DNA of 64,000 bases from Fischerella sp. CENA71 (GCA_024239075.1 JANBVI010000053.1:1-64000), one strand, 5' to 3'. Positions 46,285 through 55,636 are shown, counted from the first letter of the stretch. Notes: generated by a model not told the origin, from the letters alone. Made by a program: numbers and translations.

Positions 46285-47142
46285 ATGTCACAGGAGAATC
46301 AGAATTCACAGCCATCTTCTTCGCCGCAACCAGAGGAAAATACACCTCGTCAGAGAAACAACCAAAGAGGACAGTCTTTTTGGAAGACTAAAACTATCCA
46401 AATTCTCAAAGGCGCGATCGCACTTTTAGAAACGACAGTAGACAAGCTAGAAACAGAATCCCCTCCCGGTGATGTATCTTCCAACTGGTGGAGTAGTCTG
46501 TTAGCCAAAATCCGCTCTTTTTTACCAGCAAATTTATCAGCAAATTTATCAGATACAGCTTTGACAGGAGCGATCGCCATTTTTGGTGTCATCTTAGTTT
46601 GGACTACTTCCAGCCTTTTCACAGGTAAACCCACCGAAATTGCAACCACTCCCCCTACTTCTCCTACTCCTCTTACCTCCCCATCTCCAGAACCATCACC
46701 GCTTGAAGAACCAACTGTCACAGAGATACCACCACCTGTAGAGGAAGAACCCACACCAATACCAGAGGAAGTTACCCCAGAACCAGAAATAACTCCCACA
46801 CCAACGCCAACACCGACACCGACACCAACGGTAGTATTAACACCAGAACAGATTTTAATTGCAACGATTGAAAATCAAGTAGCAGAAGTTAGCGATCGCT
46901 TTGCCTCTGGACTTGTAAAATCGATCCAAGCTAACTTTCTCACCAGCAGTTTGGATATCAAAATTAGCGATGATTGGTATACCCTTAGCGAATCCGAACA
47001 GAATAAACTTGCAGCCGAAATTCTCCAACGTTCTCAAGAATTGGACTTTACCCATCTCGAAATTAAAGATTCACAAAATAAATTAGTAGCGCGTAGCCCA
47101 GTTGTGGGTACTGAAATGGTAATTTTTAGAAGACAGGTTTAA
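46285..47142 (+). CDS. Membrane protein with Pro/Thr-rich linker, unknown function
   Basis: 285 residues. Polar N-terminus (about 1-45), one membrane segment (about 93-111: TGAIAIFGVILVWTTSSLF), then a very Pro/Thr/Glu-rich stretch (about 120-190 with a (TP) run) and a C-terminal 95-residue domain with VAEVSDRFASGLVKSIQANFLTSSL and LDIKISDDWYTLSESEQNKLAAEILQRSQELDFTHLEIKD. It resembles cyanobacterial proteins that carry this tail after a linker; no family name is given. The C-terminus should face the periplasm or lumen. It is divergent from the phosphatase gene. Confidence 0.65.
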   Translation: MSQENQNSQPSSSPQPEENTPRQRNNQRGQSFWKTKTIQILKGAIALLETTVDKLETESPPGDVSSNWWSSLLAKIRSFLPANLSANLSDTALTGAIAIFGVILVWTTSSLFTGKPTEIATTPPTSPTPLTSPSPEPSPLEEPTVTEIPPPVEEEPTPIPEEVTPEPEITPTPTPTPTPTPTVVLTPEQILIATIENQVAEVSDRFASGLVKSIQANFLTSSLDIKISDDWYTLSESEQNKLAAEILQRSQELDFTHLEIKDSQNKLVARSPVVGTEMVIFRRQV

Positions 47143-47216
47143 CAGTTATCACTTATCAGTTATCAGTTATCAGTAGCTCTTTTTGATAACTGTTTACTGT
47201 TCACTGATAACTGATT
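47143..47216. terminator. TTATCAG repeat hairpin between convergent genes
   Basis: CAGTTATCA (47143-47151) pairs with TGATAACTG (47205-47213), and further TTATCAGTTATCAG units pair with TGATAACTG at 47184-47192 around CTCTTTTT. It separates two convergent genes and could terminate both. The TTATCAG units are another short tandem repeat. Confidence 0.55.
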
Positions 47217-49055
47217 TTAATATCCTCTCGGCGCTCCTTCTCCACGAGGATCGGCTGCTCCTTCTAAATTTCCGTCAGATGTAACTGCGATCGCGTTAAT
47301 ATTTCCCCAAGGTTGAGTTTGTTTAATTTTGTGTCCCCGACGCTCTAATTCTCCCAAGGTGAGAGTATCTAAACCGAAAGGTTCAATTTGTAATTGATCA
47401 GGAAGCCATTGATGATGAATGCGGGGAACAGAAACAGCTTCACCTACATTCATGTTGTACTCTAATACATTCAGGATGACTTGCAGCACTTGGGTGATAA
47501 TTGTTCCACCACCAGGTGCGCCCACTGCTAGGCGTAGACGACCATTTTCTGTAACAATGGTGGGAGTCATACTGGATAATGGTGTTTTGCGTGGTGCGAT
47601 CGCATTAGCTTCATTACCCAGTAAACCAAAAGCATTCGGGACTCCTGGCGCAGCAGCAAAATCATCCATTTCATTATTGAGGACAATTCCCGTCCCTTCA
47701 GCAACGACACCAGCACCAAATCCCAAGTTAACAGTAAAAGTCAGACTGACGGCGTTGCGTTGTGCATCAACAACGGTAAGATGGCTTGTTTCTGTAGACT
47801 CGTGTTCAAGAAAGCGGAAAACAACAGGACACGGGGAGACGGGGACACGCTGACACGGTGAGTTTTGTTGATGGATTCTCTGCGTCACCGCGTCTTCTAG
47901 TCTCCGCGTCTTCTTAATCTTTCCTGGCTCAATTTCCTTTGCAGGTCTAGCCCTATTCATGATAATTTCAGATCGCCGCAGTTGAGCATAGCCAGGACTA
48001 ATCAATTGTTGTACAGGTACTTTCACAAAATCAGGATCGCCTAGCAATTTTGAGCGATCAGCATAAGCAATTTTCATCGCTTCCACCATCAGATGGATTG
48101 CATCGGGATGATGCCAACCTAAAGATTTTAAATCGGTAGAACCGATAATATTTAACATTTCTAATAAATGTACACCTCCAGAAGAAGGAGGTGGCATTGA
48201 ACAAACTCGTGCTTGACGAAAATTACCACAAACAGGATTACGCCAAATAGGTTTGTAAGCTTTTAAATCTTCCAGAGTTACCAAACCACCATTTTTTGCC
48301 ATATCAGCAGCAATTGCACGGGCAATATTTCCAGTATAAAAACTGCGTGGATTCTGGGAGATTGCTGTTAAGGTTTTTGCTAAGTCACGCTGTACGAGTT
48401 TTTCTCCAGGTTGGTAAAATTCGCCATTGCGAGTAAAAATTTCTCGTGCGGCTGGATTATTGAGAATTACTTGCTTGCGATTTTCGTTGGCTGTGAGGGA
48501 ACGCCATCTCAGTTGAGGACTCAGGATAAACCCATCTTTAGCAAGAGCGATCGCAGGTTTAACAACTTCTGCCCAAGGTAACTTACCATAACGTTGATGC
48601 ACTTCGTAAAGTCCAGCTACAGTCCCCGGTGTCGCTACTGCTAAGTGACCATTTATACTCAAATTTGGACGCACTTTACCTTGGGCATCCAAATACATAT
48701 TTCTCGTTGCTTTCAGGGGTGCGCGTTCGCGAAAATCTAAAGCTTTAATTTCTCCTGTTTTAGCATCACGAAACAGCAAAAAGCCACCGCCACCAATTCC
48801 CGCCGAAAACGGTTCCACTACAGAAATAGCAAAAGTCGTCGCGACAGCTGCATCAACTGCGTTACCACCTTTGCGTAACATTTGCAAACCTGCGTTACTG
48901 GCGAGAGGATTAGCAGATACTACCATAGCTTTTTGGGTACGTAGAGGTAAGCTAACGGTAGCAGTTACCTTTTTGTAGTTGCTAAACAGTAATGCAGAAA
49001 AACATAGATGAAAAACAAATACTGAAACCTGCGTGTAACGACGGAAATTTGGCAT
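47217..49055 (-). CDS. ggt: Gamma-glutamyltransferase with in-frame repeat insertion
   Basis: 612 residues. An N-terminal hydrophobic segment suggests export. GGT features: GGNAVDAAVATTFAISVVEPFSAGIGGGGFLLF, LPPPSSGG-like MPPPSSGGVHLLEML, the autocleavage site at HESTETSHLTVVD (nucleophile Thr codon 47787-47789) and GFGAGVVAEGTGIVLNNEMDDF. It breaks gamma-glutamyl bonds, recycling glutathione. Just before the cleavage site about 30 residues (LEDAVTQRIHQQNSPCQRVP and on) replace the normally short linker and come from a dispersed repeat. The length is otherwise slightly above the family's usual. Confidence 0.92.
   Translation of the reverse strand: MPNFRRYTQVSVFVFHLCFSALLFSNYKKVTATVSLPLRTQKAMVVSANPLASNAGLQMLRKGGNAVDAAVATTFAISVVEPFSAGIGGGGFLLFRDAKTGEIKALDFRERAPLKATRNMYLDAQGKVRPNLSINGHLAVATPGTVAGLYEVHQRYGKLPWAEVVKPAIALAKDGFILSPQLRWRSLTANENRKQVILNNPAAREIFTRNGEFYQPGEKLVQRDLAKTLTAISQNPRSFYTGNIARAIAADMAKNGGLVTLEDLKAYKPIWRNPVCGNFRQARVCSMPPPSSGGVHLLEMLNIIGSTDLKSLGWHHPDAIHLMVEAMKIAYADRSKLLGDPDFVKVPVQQLISPGYAQLRRSEIIMNRARPAKEIEPGKIKKTRRLEDAVTQRIHQQNSPCQRVPVSPCPVVFRFLEHESTETSHLTVVDAQRNAVSLTFTVNLGFGAGVVAEGTGIVLNNEMDDFAAAPGVPNAFGLLGNEANAIAPRKTPLSSMTPTIVTENGRLRLAVGAPGGGTIITQVLQVILNVLEYNMNVGEAVSVPRIHHQWLPDQLQIEPFGLDTLTLGELERRGHKIKQTQPWGNINAIAVTSDGNLEGAADPRGEGAPRGY
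47826..47914. repeat. Dispersed intergenic repeat inside ggt coding sequence
   Basis: GGACACGGGGAGACGGGGAC, GACACGGTGAGTTTTGTTG, ATGGATTCTCTGCGTCACCG and a CTCCGCGTCTTCTT end are the same pattern as the spacer repeats at 6648, 11748 and 15345. Here it lies inside ggt, in frame and without stop codons, in the linker before the self-processing Thr. Length near 89 bp, boundaries judged by eye. Confidence 0.8.
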
Positions 49056-49112
49056 TTTAATTGAATATGCTCAGAATCATATATAGCAATCCTAAATCAT
49101 TCGCTCCAGACA

Positions 49113-49145
49113 AGATCCCCGACTTCTCCAAGAAGTCGGGGATCT
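49113..49145. terminator. Strong hairpin between flv2 and ggt
   Basis: AGATCCCCGACTTCT (49113-49127), loop CCA, AGAAGTCGGGGATCT (49131-49145). A 15-bp perfect stem on the downstream side of flv2 and upstream of ggt, both minus strand. The CCCCGACTTCTT-type stem is a frequent cyanobacterial repeat. It can end the flv operon transcript, although no T-run follows. Confidence 0.65.
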
Positions 49146-49226
49146 GGAATTCCGTATTTTCTCACATTGCTGAATCACAATTGGGGAACAGAAAAACAAT
49201 GTGTGTAATTAATTCTGTCTAGGTAC

Positions 49227-50969
49227 TTAATAATGACTACCTGATTTGCGATGCTGGATGGCGGTGACACCAGTTGGTTCCAACACTTCGCCTTTGTCTA
49301 CAGTGGCATAAATTAACCAGCGATCGCCACATTCAGTTCGTTGTTGTACGGTACATTCTAAATACGCTAGGGCGTCGTTCAGAATTAAACAACCATTGTT
49401 AGCTGTTGTCGTTGTTAACTGAGCAAAGGGATTGTCACCGGGAGTATTGTGATAGGAAAAGTAGCGTCTGAGGTTAAGTCCTTCTTTGAGAATATTCAAG
49501 ACAAATTGATCGCCAGGATGAATCATCGCATCAGCATTCTGATCTTGTGCGATCGCAATCATCAAACCAGGAGGATTAAAAGTAGCTTGAGATACCCAAG
49601 AGGTGAGGATTCCACTATGGGTATCACCGCGTCGAGTGCTGAAAACACACAGCGAACCAATAATCCGTCCAACAGCTTGTTCTGTCCGATCTACTTGTGC
49701 TTCCGTTAATGCTTGGCGGGGAGTGCGGAGTTTCTTTTTCTTTTTCAGAACTTGGGCAAATTCTGCTCCTGCATCCTGGCATTGTTGCATAATAAACTCA
49801 GTAGGACTGAAGCGAACGCGGATAGTTTCAAACCCTAAGCGATAATTGGCATCTAAGAGTTTACTTTCAATCAGATCAATTGCCTCTCCACTCCAACCAT
49901 AAGAACCAAACACACCCGCTAATTTAGTTTTCGCCGCCGCTGAGAGGACAATTCCCAAAGCAGTTTGAATTTGAGTAGGTGCATGGCCGCCTAAAGTCGG
50001 AGAACCGATAATAAAGCCATCACAAGCTTCAATTGCACGAGTAATTTCACTAGGTTCTGTAAATTCGCAGTTAATCGATTCGACTGCAACTCCAGTTTGA
50101 ATCAATCCTTGAGCGATCGCCTGGGCTAAAGTTGCCGTGCTACCATAAGCAGAAGCATAAAGCAACGCCACTCGCAATTCCTGAGTTTTTTGTTCCTGGC
50201 ACCATTGGCGGTAATCGTAAGTAAAACGACTAACACTGTAACGTACAATCGGGCCATGGCCAGGGGCATAATATTTAGCTTTGAGAGGTGCTAATTTATC
50301 TAAAGCTGCTTCTACTTGTTTGGCTTGGGTAGCATGGAGACATTCAAAATAGTAACGGCGATCGCCATCTAGCTGCTTCCAATCTTCATCAAACAAGACA
50401 TCATTACAGACATGTACCCCAAAGAACTTATCAGTGTAAAGAATCCGGGTAGCAACATCATAAGTACACATTCCATCTGCCCATCGGGGAGTTGGTACTG
50501 TTACAAATTGCAGTTGATGTCCCTCACCTAAATCCAGAGTATCTTCAGAACGAACAAGCTGTATTTTTGACTCCCAATCAGCAAAAGTGTTTTTCAGAAC
50601 ATTAGCACCTGGTTTAGAACAAATAATCTTAGCTTGTGGTGCATGTTCAATTAAAACTTTGAGAGTCGCCATCCGGTTAGGATTGACATGATTGAGAATG
50701 ATGTAATCTAACCGAGTTAAATCTTGGTGTTTCTGTAACTCTTCCAGAAAAATCTGAGTAAAAGACTCACCCGGAGGATCAATTAAAGCATTGTGATCAG
50801 CTTGAATTAAATAACAATTAGCAGTTGTACCCTTTTGGCGAGCGTACTCAACCTCAAACTTGAGACGTTCCCAAGTACGCGATCGCAAAACCAAAGTCCG
50901 AGTACCAATTTCAGCAACTTGCACATCACGAGAGCGGGTGATTGTTGGAGATACAGTTGAGACAGACAT
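49227..50969 (-). CDS. flv2: Flavodiiron protein Flv2 (degenerate diiron site)
   Basis: 580 residues from ATG 50969 (MSVSTVSPTI). Domains: metallo-beta-lactamase-like diiron (about 30-265), flavodoxin (about 280-425, LRVALLYASAYGSTATLAQAIA) and flavin reductase (about 440-580), as in class C flavodiiron proteins. The diiron ligands are largely lost: the HxExDH motif reads HVNPNR (ILNHVNPNRMATL), and the next His and Asp positions read PRWADG and YTDKFFG. The late His (PGHGP) remains. Flv2 with Flv4 forms a heterodimer accepting electrons from PSII side under low CO2 and high light; the loss fits the non-canonical partner. Confidence 0.88.
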   Translation of the reverse strand: MSVSTVSPTITRSRDVQVAEIGTRTLVLRSRTWERLKFEVEYARQKGTTANCYLIQADHNALIDPPGESFTQIFLEELQKHQDLTRLDYIILNHVNPNRMATLKVLIEHAPQAKIICSKPGANVLKNTFADWESKIQLVRSEDTLDLGEGHQLQFVTVPTPRWADGMCTYDVATRILYTDKFFGVHVCNDVLFDEDWKQLDGDRRYYFECLHATQAKQVEAALDKLAPLKAKYYAPGHGPIVRYSVSRFTYDYRQWCQEQKTQELRVALLYASAYGSTATLAQAIAQGLIQTGVAVESINCEFTEPSEITRAIEACDGFIIGSPTLGGHAPTQIQTALGIVLSAAAKTKLAGVFGSYGWSGEAIDLIESKLLDANYRLGFETIRVRFSPTEFIMQQCQDAGAEFAQVLKKKKKLRTPRQALTEAQVDRTEQAVGRIIGSLCVFSTRRGDTHSGILTSWVSQATFNPPGLMIAIAQDQNADAMIHPGDQFVLNILKEGLNLRRYFSYHNTPGDNPFAQLTTTTANNGCLILNDALAYLECTVQQRTECGDRWLIYATVDKGEVLEPTGVTAIQHRKSGSHY

Positions 50970-51050
50970 AGTAAAAGTTGTGGTGATTGGGAGTTGTAGG
51001 GGCGCAAATTTTTGCACTCGTATAGTGATCGGTAGTTGAGCAATTAGCAA

Positions 51051-51602
51051 TTAATAATGGGAATGACCATTTCCATTTCCATTTTTTAATTCAGCCATTT
51101 CTTGAGCAAGGCGCTGTTTATACCGCTTTGAGACTTCTTGTTCAGGATCAATACCTTCAAAGGTTGGAGGTAGCCAAACTCTCAGAACCATCAATACACC
51201 CAAAACCAGTAAAAAAGAACAAGCAGCCAATACTTGCATAAACGTTGTTTCCAGTACACCTCTGACAATCATTTCTCGAAGTACAGAAACAATCGAAACT
51301 TCCACAGCAACTCCAATCGAAACCCGTTGCTCTTGCAAATAAATAATCAACAGACGAAATAACTCTACTAAAATCAGCAATGATAGAATATCTGCCGTAA
51401 CAGTGTGGAAGTGGATCGGGGGAAGCAAAGAAAGGAACATAGTCCAGATTTGCAGCACCATAAAGCTAAATAGCCCGATGCACAAAGAAATCACAATTAA
51501 ATCTTGAACAAATTCCAATGCTTGTACAATCCGTCCCAGATTCAACCAACTTTCTCGCTTTACAGGTTTGACAGGCAAATCTTTCAGCAATTGCATCATC
51601 AT
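51051..51602 (-). CDS. PsiE-like membrane protein of the flv operon (Sll0218-type)
   Basis: 183 residues with four predicted helices: about 32-56, 63-88, 109-125 and 127-148. The sequence LVELFRLLIIYLQEQRVSIGVAVEVSIVSVLREMIV and the layout match the PsiE family. In Synechocystis the gene between flv4 and flv2 (sll0218) encodes a thylakoid protein that supports PSII assembly or stability within this operon. Good ribosome site GGAG before ATG 51602. The tail is polar and ends NGNGNGHSHY. Same order and direction as the neighbouring flv genes. Confidence 0.82.
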   Translation of the reverse strand: MMMQLLKDLPVKPVKRESWLNLGRIVQALEFVQDLIVISLCIGLFSFMVLQIWTMFLSLLPPIHFHTVTADILSLLILVELFRLLIIYLQEQRVSIGVAVEVSIVSVLREMIVRGVLETTFMQVLAACSFLLVLGVLMVLRVWLPPTFEGIDPEQEVSKRYKQRLAQEMAELKNGNGNGHSHY

Positions 51603-51639
51603 AATGACTCCGATGAAGTTGAGGTGTGAGAGTTTTGCT

Positions 51640-51918
51640 TATGTGGAAGGGGGACACGGGGGACAAGGGAGATATTATTAACAATTTCTCCGCGTCACCC
51701 TTCGGGTACTCTGCGAGAAGCCGCCCTACGGGCGTCTACGCAGTCGCTACAACGGAACGCCAGGTGCTACATACAACGCGGGGAACCCGACGCCAGGTAC
51801 TACAACGGGGGAAACCCCCGCAACGTACTGGCTCCGCAACGCACTGGCTCGGGAACCTCCGCAACGCGCTGCTCACCGCGTCTCAAGTTCTCCGCGTCTT
51901 CTTCCTCCACGTCTTTCA
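51640..51918. repeat. Repeat cluster inside the flv4-flv2 operon
   Basis: The 320-bp gap between flv4 and the PsiE-like gene holds three repeat types. They are GGGGGACACGGGGGACAAGG with TTCTCCGCGTCACCC, CTTCGGGTACTCTGCGAGAAGCCGCCCTACGGGCG, and ACGCCAGGT...GGGGAACCCGACGCC...CGGGGGAAACCCCCGCAACG. The remainder ends with CTCACCGCGTCTCAAGTTC. These can fold strongly and may uncouple flv4 from the downstream genes. Confidence 0.75.
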
Positions 51919-51921
51919 CTC

Positions 51922-53649
51922 TTAATAATGGTTCCCTACCTTACGATGGTGAACTGCGGTGAGGGCGTCTAGTTTGGCGACTCTACCAGTGTGGACACTG
52001 CTGTAAATAATCCAGTGATCGCTGCACTCCATGCGGGTTGTGACTTCGCATTCGATGTATGCTAAGGCGTCTGCTAAAATCGGACAGCCATTGCTAGCAG
52101 AGTAAGTTTTGATATCTGCAAACCGATCTGCACCAGGAGGAAAACGTTTGAGGAAGTGTTTCATTAAGCTTTGATAGTTGTCTTCCTCTAATACATTCAG
52201 AATAAAGCGATCGCCAATATGTAATAAAGATTCAATGGCGCGATCTTTAGCAACTGCAATGGCGATTCCTAAAGGATTCATGCTTGCTTGCATCACCCAA
52301 GAAGCTAACATGGCACTATTAACATCGCCTTTTTGGGCAGTAATAATATAGAGTCCACTACTAATTCTTCCTAATGCCTTTTCTAAGTCATTATCTAGGG
52401 TTTTGATTTGTTTAATCGTGCGATCGCGTGTTAACCATTGTCCGATATCAGTTCCCGCTTCATCACACATTTGTTCAGTTACTTGTGTGGGCGGTTCTTT
52501 AATCAGAATCGGCGGAAAGGCTTCGGTAAGTCCAATTTCTTGAAATTTATTCCGCAAAGGATAAATTGGTTCATCTTCCCCGCCACCAGTTTCAAATAAT
52601 CCTACTGCTTGTTTATTGTGGGCAGCTGCGAGAATGGTACTTAAAGCTGCATGGGCATTTTGATCAGATTGAGATGGCATTCCAATAATTAAACCACTGG
52701 CTTGACTTACCAATTCTCGGACTTCTTGGGGTTCAGCAGTACTTAAATCTACCAGTTCGACTGCGACACCATTTCTGGTAATCCCATGAGCGATCGCCCT
52801 TGCCAATTGGTCACTATAACCGTAATCTTCACTGTAAAATAGAGCCACCAAGGTATCTGCTTTTGCTTGTTCTTGGCTCCACTTTTGATAGCAACTTACC
52901 CAGTCTGATAGGTAGTGTTGCAATAAAGGGCCGTGTCCTGTGGCAATCATACCCACATCTAGTTTTTCCATCCGCTTGATTGCAGATAGCACAGAACGAG
53001 CATTTGGCCCCATTAGGCAATCATAGTAATATTTAAAGTCTTTTTCTATAAGTTCTCGATCTTCGTCAAAAGTATAGTCATCACAATAGTGCATCCCAAA
53101 AGCATCGCAAGTATAAAGGATGCGGGTTTTGCTATCGTAGGTAAAAATGGTATCTGGCCAATGAAGATTGGGAGCAGAGACAAATTCCAACTGATGTCCG
53201 TTGCCTAAATCCAAGCGATCGCCATTCTTGACGATTAAAGATTGGAATGGCTGATGTATCATGTTTTCCAAAAATTGGATCGCAACCTTTGCCCCGACTA
53301 CTGTGACTTGGGGAGCTAATTGCAATACTTCTTTGACTAATCCACTGTGGTCTGGTTCAGTATGGCTAATAATTAAGTAATCCAAGGTTGAGAGGTCAAT
53401 TAAGCCTTTGACGGCATCTAAGTATAATTCCTTAAATTTACGGTGACAAGTATCAACTAGTGCAGTTTTTTCAGCTTGAATCAGAAAGGAATTATAAGTT
53501 GTGCCATTCTGCAATCCAAACTCAATGTCAAAGCGATCGCGATCCCAGTCAAGAGAACGAATTGCGGTTGTTTGCGATCCAATCTCAATCGTTTGTGTCG
53601 TTAAGCGACCAGGCGATTTTATATTCTCGCGATCAGTTAGTGCAACCAT
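51922..53649 (-). CDS. flv4: Flavodiiron protein Flv4 (canonical diiron ligands)
   Basis: 575 residues, same three domains as Flv2. Here the diiron site is intact: ISHTEPDHSGLVKE (His-x-Glu-x-Asp-His), APNLHWPDT (His), YTCDAFGMH (Asp) and TGHGP (His). The flavodoxin starts TLVALFYSEDYGYSDQLARAIA, and the C-terminal flavin reductase ends HHRKVGNHY. In other cyanobacteria flv4 is the first gene of flv4-sll0218-flv2, induced by low CO2 through NdhR and high light and tuned by an antisense RNA; no such RNA can be seen here. It is the first gene of the operon in this window. Confidence 0.9.
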   Translation of the reverse strand: MVALTDRENIKSPGRLTTQTIEIGSQTTAIRSLDWDRDRFDIEFGLQNGTTYNSFLIQAEKTALVDTCHRKFKELYLDAVKGLIDLSTLDYLIISHTEPDHSGLVKEVLQLAPQVTVVGAKVAIQFLENMIHQPFQSLIVKNGDRLDLGNGHQLEFVSAPNLHWPDTIFTYDSKTRILYTCDAFGMHYCDDYTFDEDRELIEKDFKYYYDCLMGPNARSVLSAIKRMEKLDVGMIATGHGPLLQHYLSDWVSCYQKWSQEQAKADTLVALFYSEDYGYSDQLARAIAHGITRNGVAVELVDLSTAEPQEVRELVSQASGLIIGMPSQSDQNAHAALSTILAAAHNKQAVGLFETGGGEDEPIYPLRNKFQEIGLTEAFPPILIKEPPTQVTEQMCDEAGTDIGQWLTRDRTIKQIKTLDNDLEKALGRISSGLYIITAQKGDVNSAMLASWVMQASMNPLGIAIAVAKDRAIESLLHIGDRFILNVLEEDNYQSLMKHFLKRFPPGADRFADIKTYSASNGCPILADALAYIECEVTTRMECSDHWIIYSSVHTGRVAKLDALTAVHHRKVGNHY

Positions 53650-53862
53650 ACGCTGCTGCCTCCAACAACTTTCCGGGGTGATTTATGCTTACTTATTTAA
53701 TATTTATCTGGACGCACTAGATTTGTAAAATGTCAATTTTTAAAGTTTGTGATTAGTTATTTTAAATTGTTAAAGTCTATGAATTAATTTATGCTTATTA
53801 TAAGATTTGTGCGAATCACAAGCCGTGGAATTCTGGTATCACATCACATAAACTTTAAAAGA

Positions 53863-53913
53863 TTCGTAGTGAACGCTAGAATGCTCAAAAAGGACTAAAG
53901 TCCTCACTACGAA
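53863..53913. repeat. TTCGTAGTGA inverted repeat
   Basis: TTCGTAGTGA (53863-53872) and TCACTACGAA (53904-53913) pair exactly, with a nested GGACTAAAGTCC beside the right arm. A related GTAGTGAGGACTTCACTC sequence occurs near 42174. It sits between the flv4 promoter region and the downstream end of the DUF1400 hydrolase gene. Probably a multicopy element; it may help terminate transcripts. Confidence 0.7.
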
Positions 53914-53920
53914 CCTCAAA

Positions 53921-55636
53921 TTATTTTGCTGTAGCTCTTGCAAGTTCCTTTGGAGTCAAAGACTCAATCAAACTCATCTTTTGTTTAGAAATAGATTTAG
54001 CATAGGCAGCATTCAAATAGGGAGAGTATTTTGACATGCCACTCACGTAAGTTTGCAAAAAAGGTACACTCAAAATGCTGAGATAACGACGTGCTTGTCT
54101 GGGATCATCTCCCAATAAGTTTGAAGGTAATGGCATTTGTTTAGAAGGATTACCACTCTCGCCAATAGTAGAAAAATGTGTTCCACCAGCAAGCACAACC
54201 AGATACTTTTGAGAATTGGTAATCCAGGAGAAGGGTTTTATTTGTTCATATAAAGCTGGTGCAACTGTATCATCACTCCCAGCAACGATCATGACCGGAA
54301 TTTTAATTTGACTTAAGCCCGCTTCACCAAATATGCTACTGGTGATTGGATTAATTGCGATCGCAGCTTTGACTCGCTCATCCCGCAAGTTATAGTTAAT
54401 ACCATATTTCTTGCCTTGTAACTCTAAGGCATGACACTGGAATATCAAAGATATATTCCAAGTTTTCTGGAGTCTTTTGGGATTGCAATCTTTGTTTAGT
54501 TGTTCAAAGTTAATTTTGGCGCCAGCTAAAGCTAAAGCTGTATAACCACCAAAGGATTGTCCAATTACACCGACTTGTTGTAAGTTAAGTCGATTCTTAA
54601 AGTCAGGATCATTCTCTAGGCGGTCTAATATATATTTTATATCTAGGGGACGGTTGTAGAATTCGTCTGCTTGTACTATGTCTTTGGTACTGCCATTAAG
54701 TAGCGATCGCAATTGTTGAGTGTCACTACCTGGATGATTGGGAACGATGACAGCAAAACCGTGAGATGCTAAATACTCAGCTAAATATTGAAAGTTGCTG
54801 CTGTCTGTACCTAATCCATGAGAAATGACGATTACGGGAACTTTGGCGCGAGTCTTGGGGAGATAAATATCGCTCAACAAAAGTCTTTCTCGCCCTCTTG
54901 CACCACCTATTTTATTAAAAGGCTTTGGCTTTGATTGCACTACAAATTTTCCCTGACGCCGTATATCTGGTAATCCGGAAAGATTAAATGATGGCGCAAT
55001 ACTAGCAGCTTCTATTGCTGATTTTTGAGAAACTGCTTCTACAGCCCGCTTGCTGTCATTCACCATTTTTTCCAATTCTGCTGCTATACCAAGGGTACCG
55101 GCTAAGTCAACATGAATACTGGGGTTGGGATACTTCCGTACCAAATTTAATAGCGTTAAGCCCCCTGGCTCATTTGCAGCTAAAATCAACGCCGCACGCA
55201 AAGCATGAAATCCTGGTTCTGGTTGGCGAGATTCGGTTCTAATGACTTTTCCCAATCGTTCCAGCAAAAATTCTCCCTGCGGTGTATAAAGAAACTGTGA
55301 CACCGCTACGGGATGAACTTTAATCGGACTAACTAATGTTCGACGCAATTCCTGAAGCTGTTCTGGTTTCAGAAATTGAGTGTAAGTCGCTAATTCTTCA
55401 TCTGCTACGCCATTGGTGGCGAAGTTTTCTAAGGCTGTTACAGACACAGAACGTTCTATAGCCGAATAAGAACCATAAATCCGTTCTGCGCTTGAGGCTG
55501 AATAACTCAGCCCAAATGTCGGTAGCACCGTCGAAAGAACCAGCAACAGCCAATTTTTTCTTAGGGTACTCACCCACTTACCAAACAAGCTATTCATCGT
55601 TCGACGATACACAGTAATGTTGTTGACAAGGCGCAT
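53921..55636 (-). CDS. Alpha/beta hydrolase with DUF1400 domain
   Basis: 571 residues. An N-terminal hydrophobic segment (about 26-48) marks export. DUF1400, a helical cyanobacterial domain, covers about 50-180. The hydrolase core has VIVISHGLGTDSSNFQYLAEYLASHGF (oxyanion region), VGVIGQSFGGYTALA (nucleophile Ser) and VVLAGGTHFSTIGESG (catalytic His). Probably a periplasmic esterase, lipase or dienelactone-type enzyme. DUF1400 hydrolases are widespread in filamentous cyanobacteria; their substrates are unknown. Length fits the family. Confidence 0.85.
   Translation of the reverse strand: MRLVNNITVYRRTMNSLFGKWVSTLRKNWLLLVLSTVLPTFGLSYSASSAERIYGSYSAIERSVSVTALENFATNGVADEELATYTQFLKPEQLQELRRTLVSPIKVHPVAVSQFLYTPQGEFLLERLGKVIRTESRQPEPGFHALRAALILAANEPGGLTLLNLVRKYPNPSIHVDLAGTLGIAAELEKMVNDSKRAVEAVSQKSAIEAASIAPSFNLSGLPDIRRQGKFVVQSKPKPFNKIGGARGRERLLLSDIYLPKTRAKVPVIVISHGLGTDSSNFQYLAEYLASHGFAVIVPNHPGSDTQQLRSLLNGSTKDIVQADEFYNRPLDIKYILDRLENDPDFKNRLNLQQVGVIGQSFGGYTALALAGAKINFEQLNKDCNPKRLQKTWNISLIFQCHALELQGKKYGINYNLRDERVKAAIAINPITSSIFGEAGLSQIKIPVMIVAGSDDTVAPALYEQIKPFSWITNSQKYLVVLAGGTHFSTIGESGNPSKQMPLPSNLLGDDPRQARRYLSILSVPFLQTYVSGMSKYSPYLNAAYAKSISKQKMSLIESLTPKELARATAK

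Noticed and set aside
46350-46799. Long Gly/Ser/Val frame antisense to the Pro/Thr-rich protein
   Set aside because: It is a mirror effect of the low-complexity CCN/ACN codons of the plus-strand gene.
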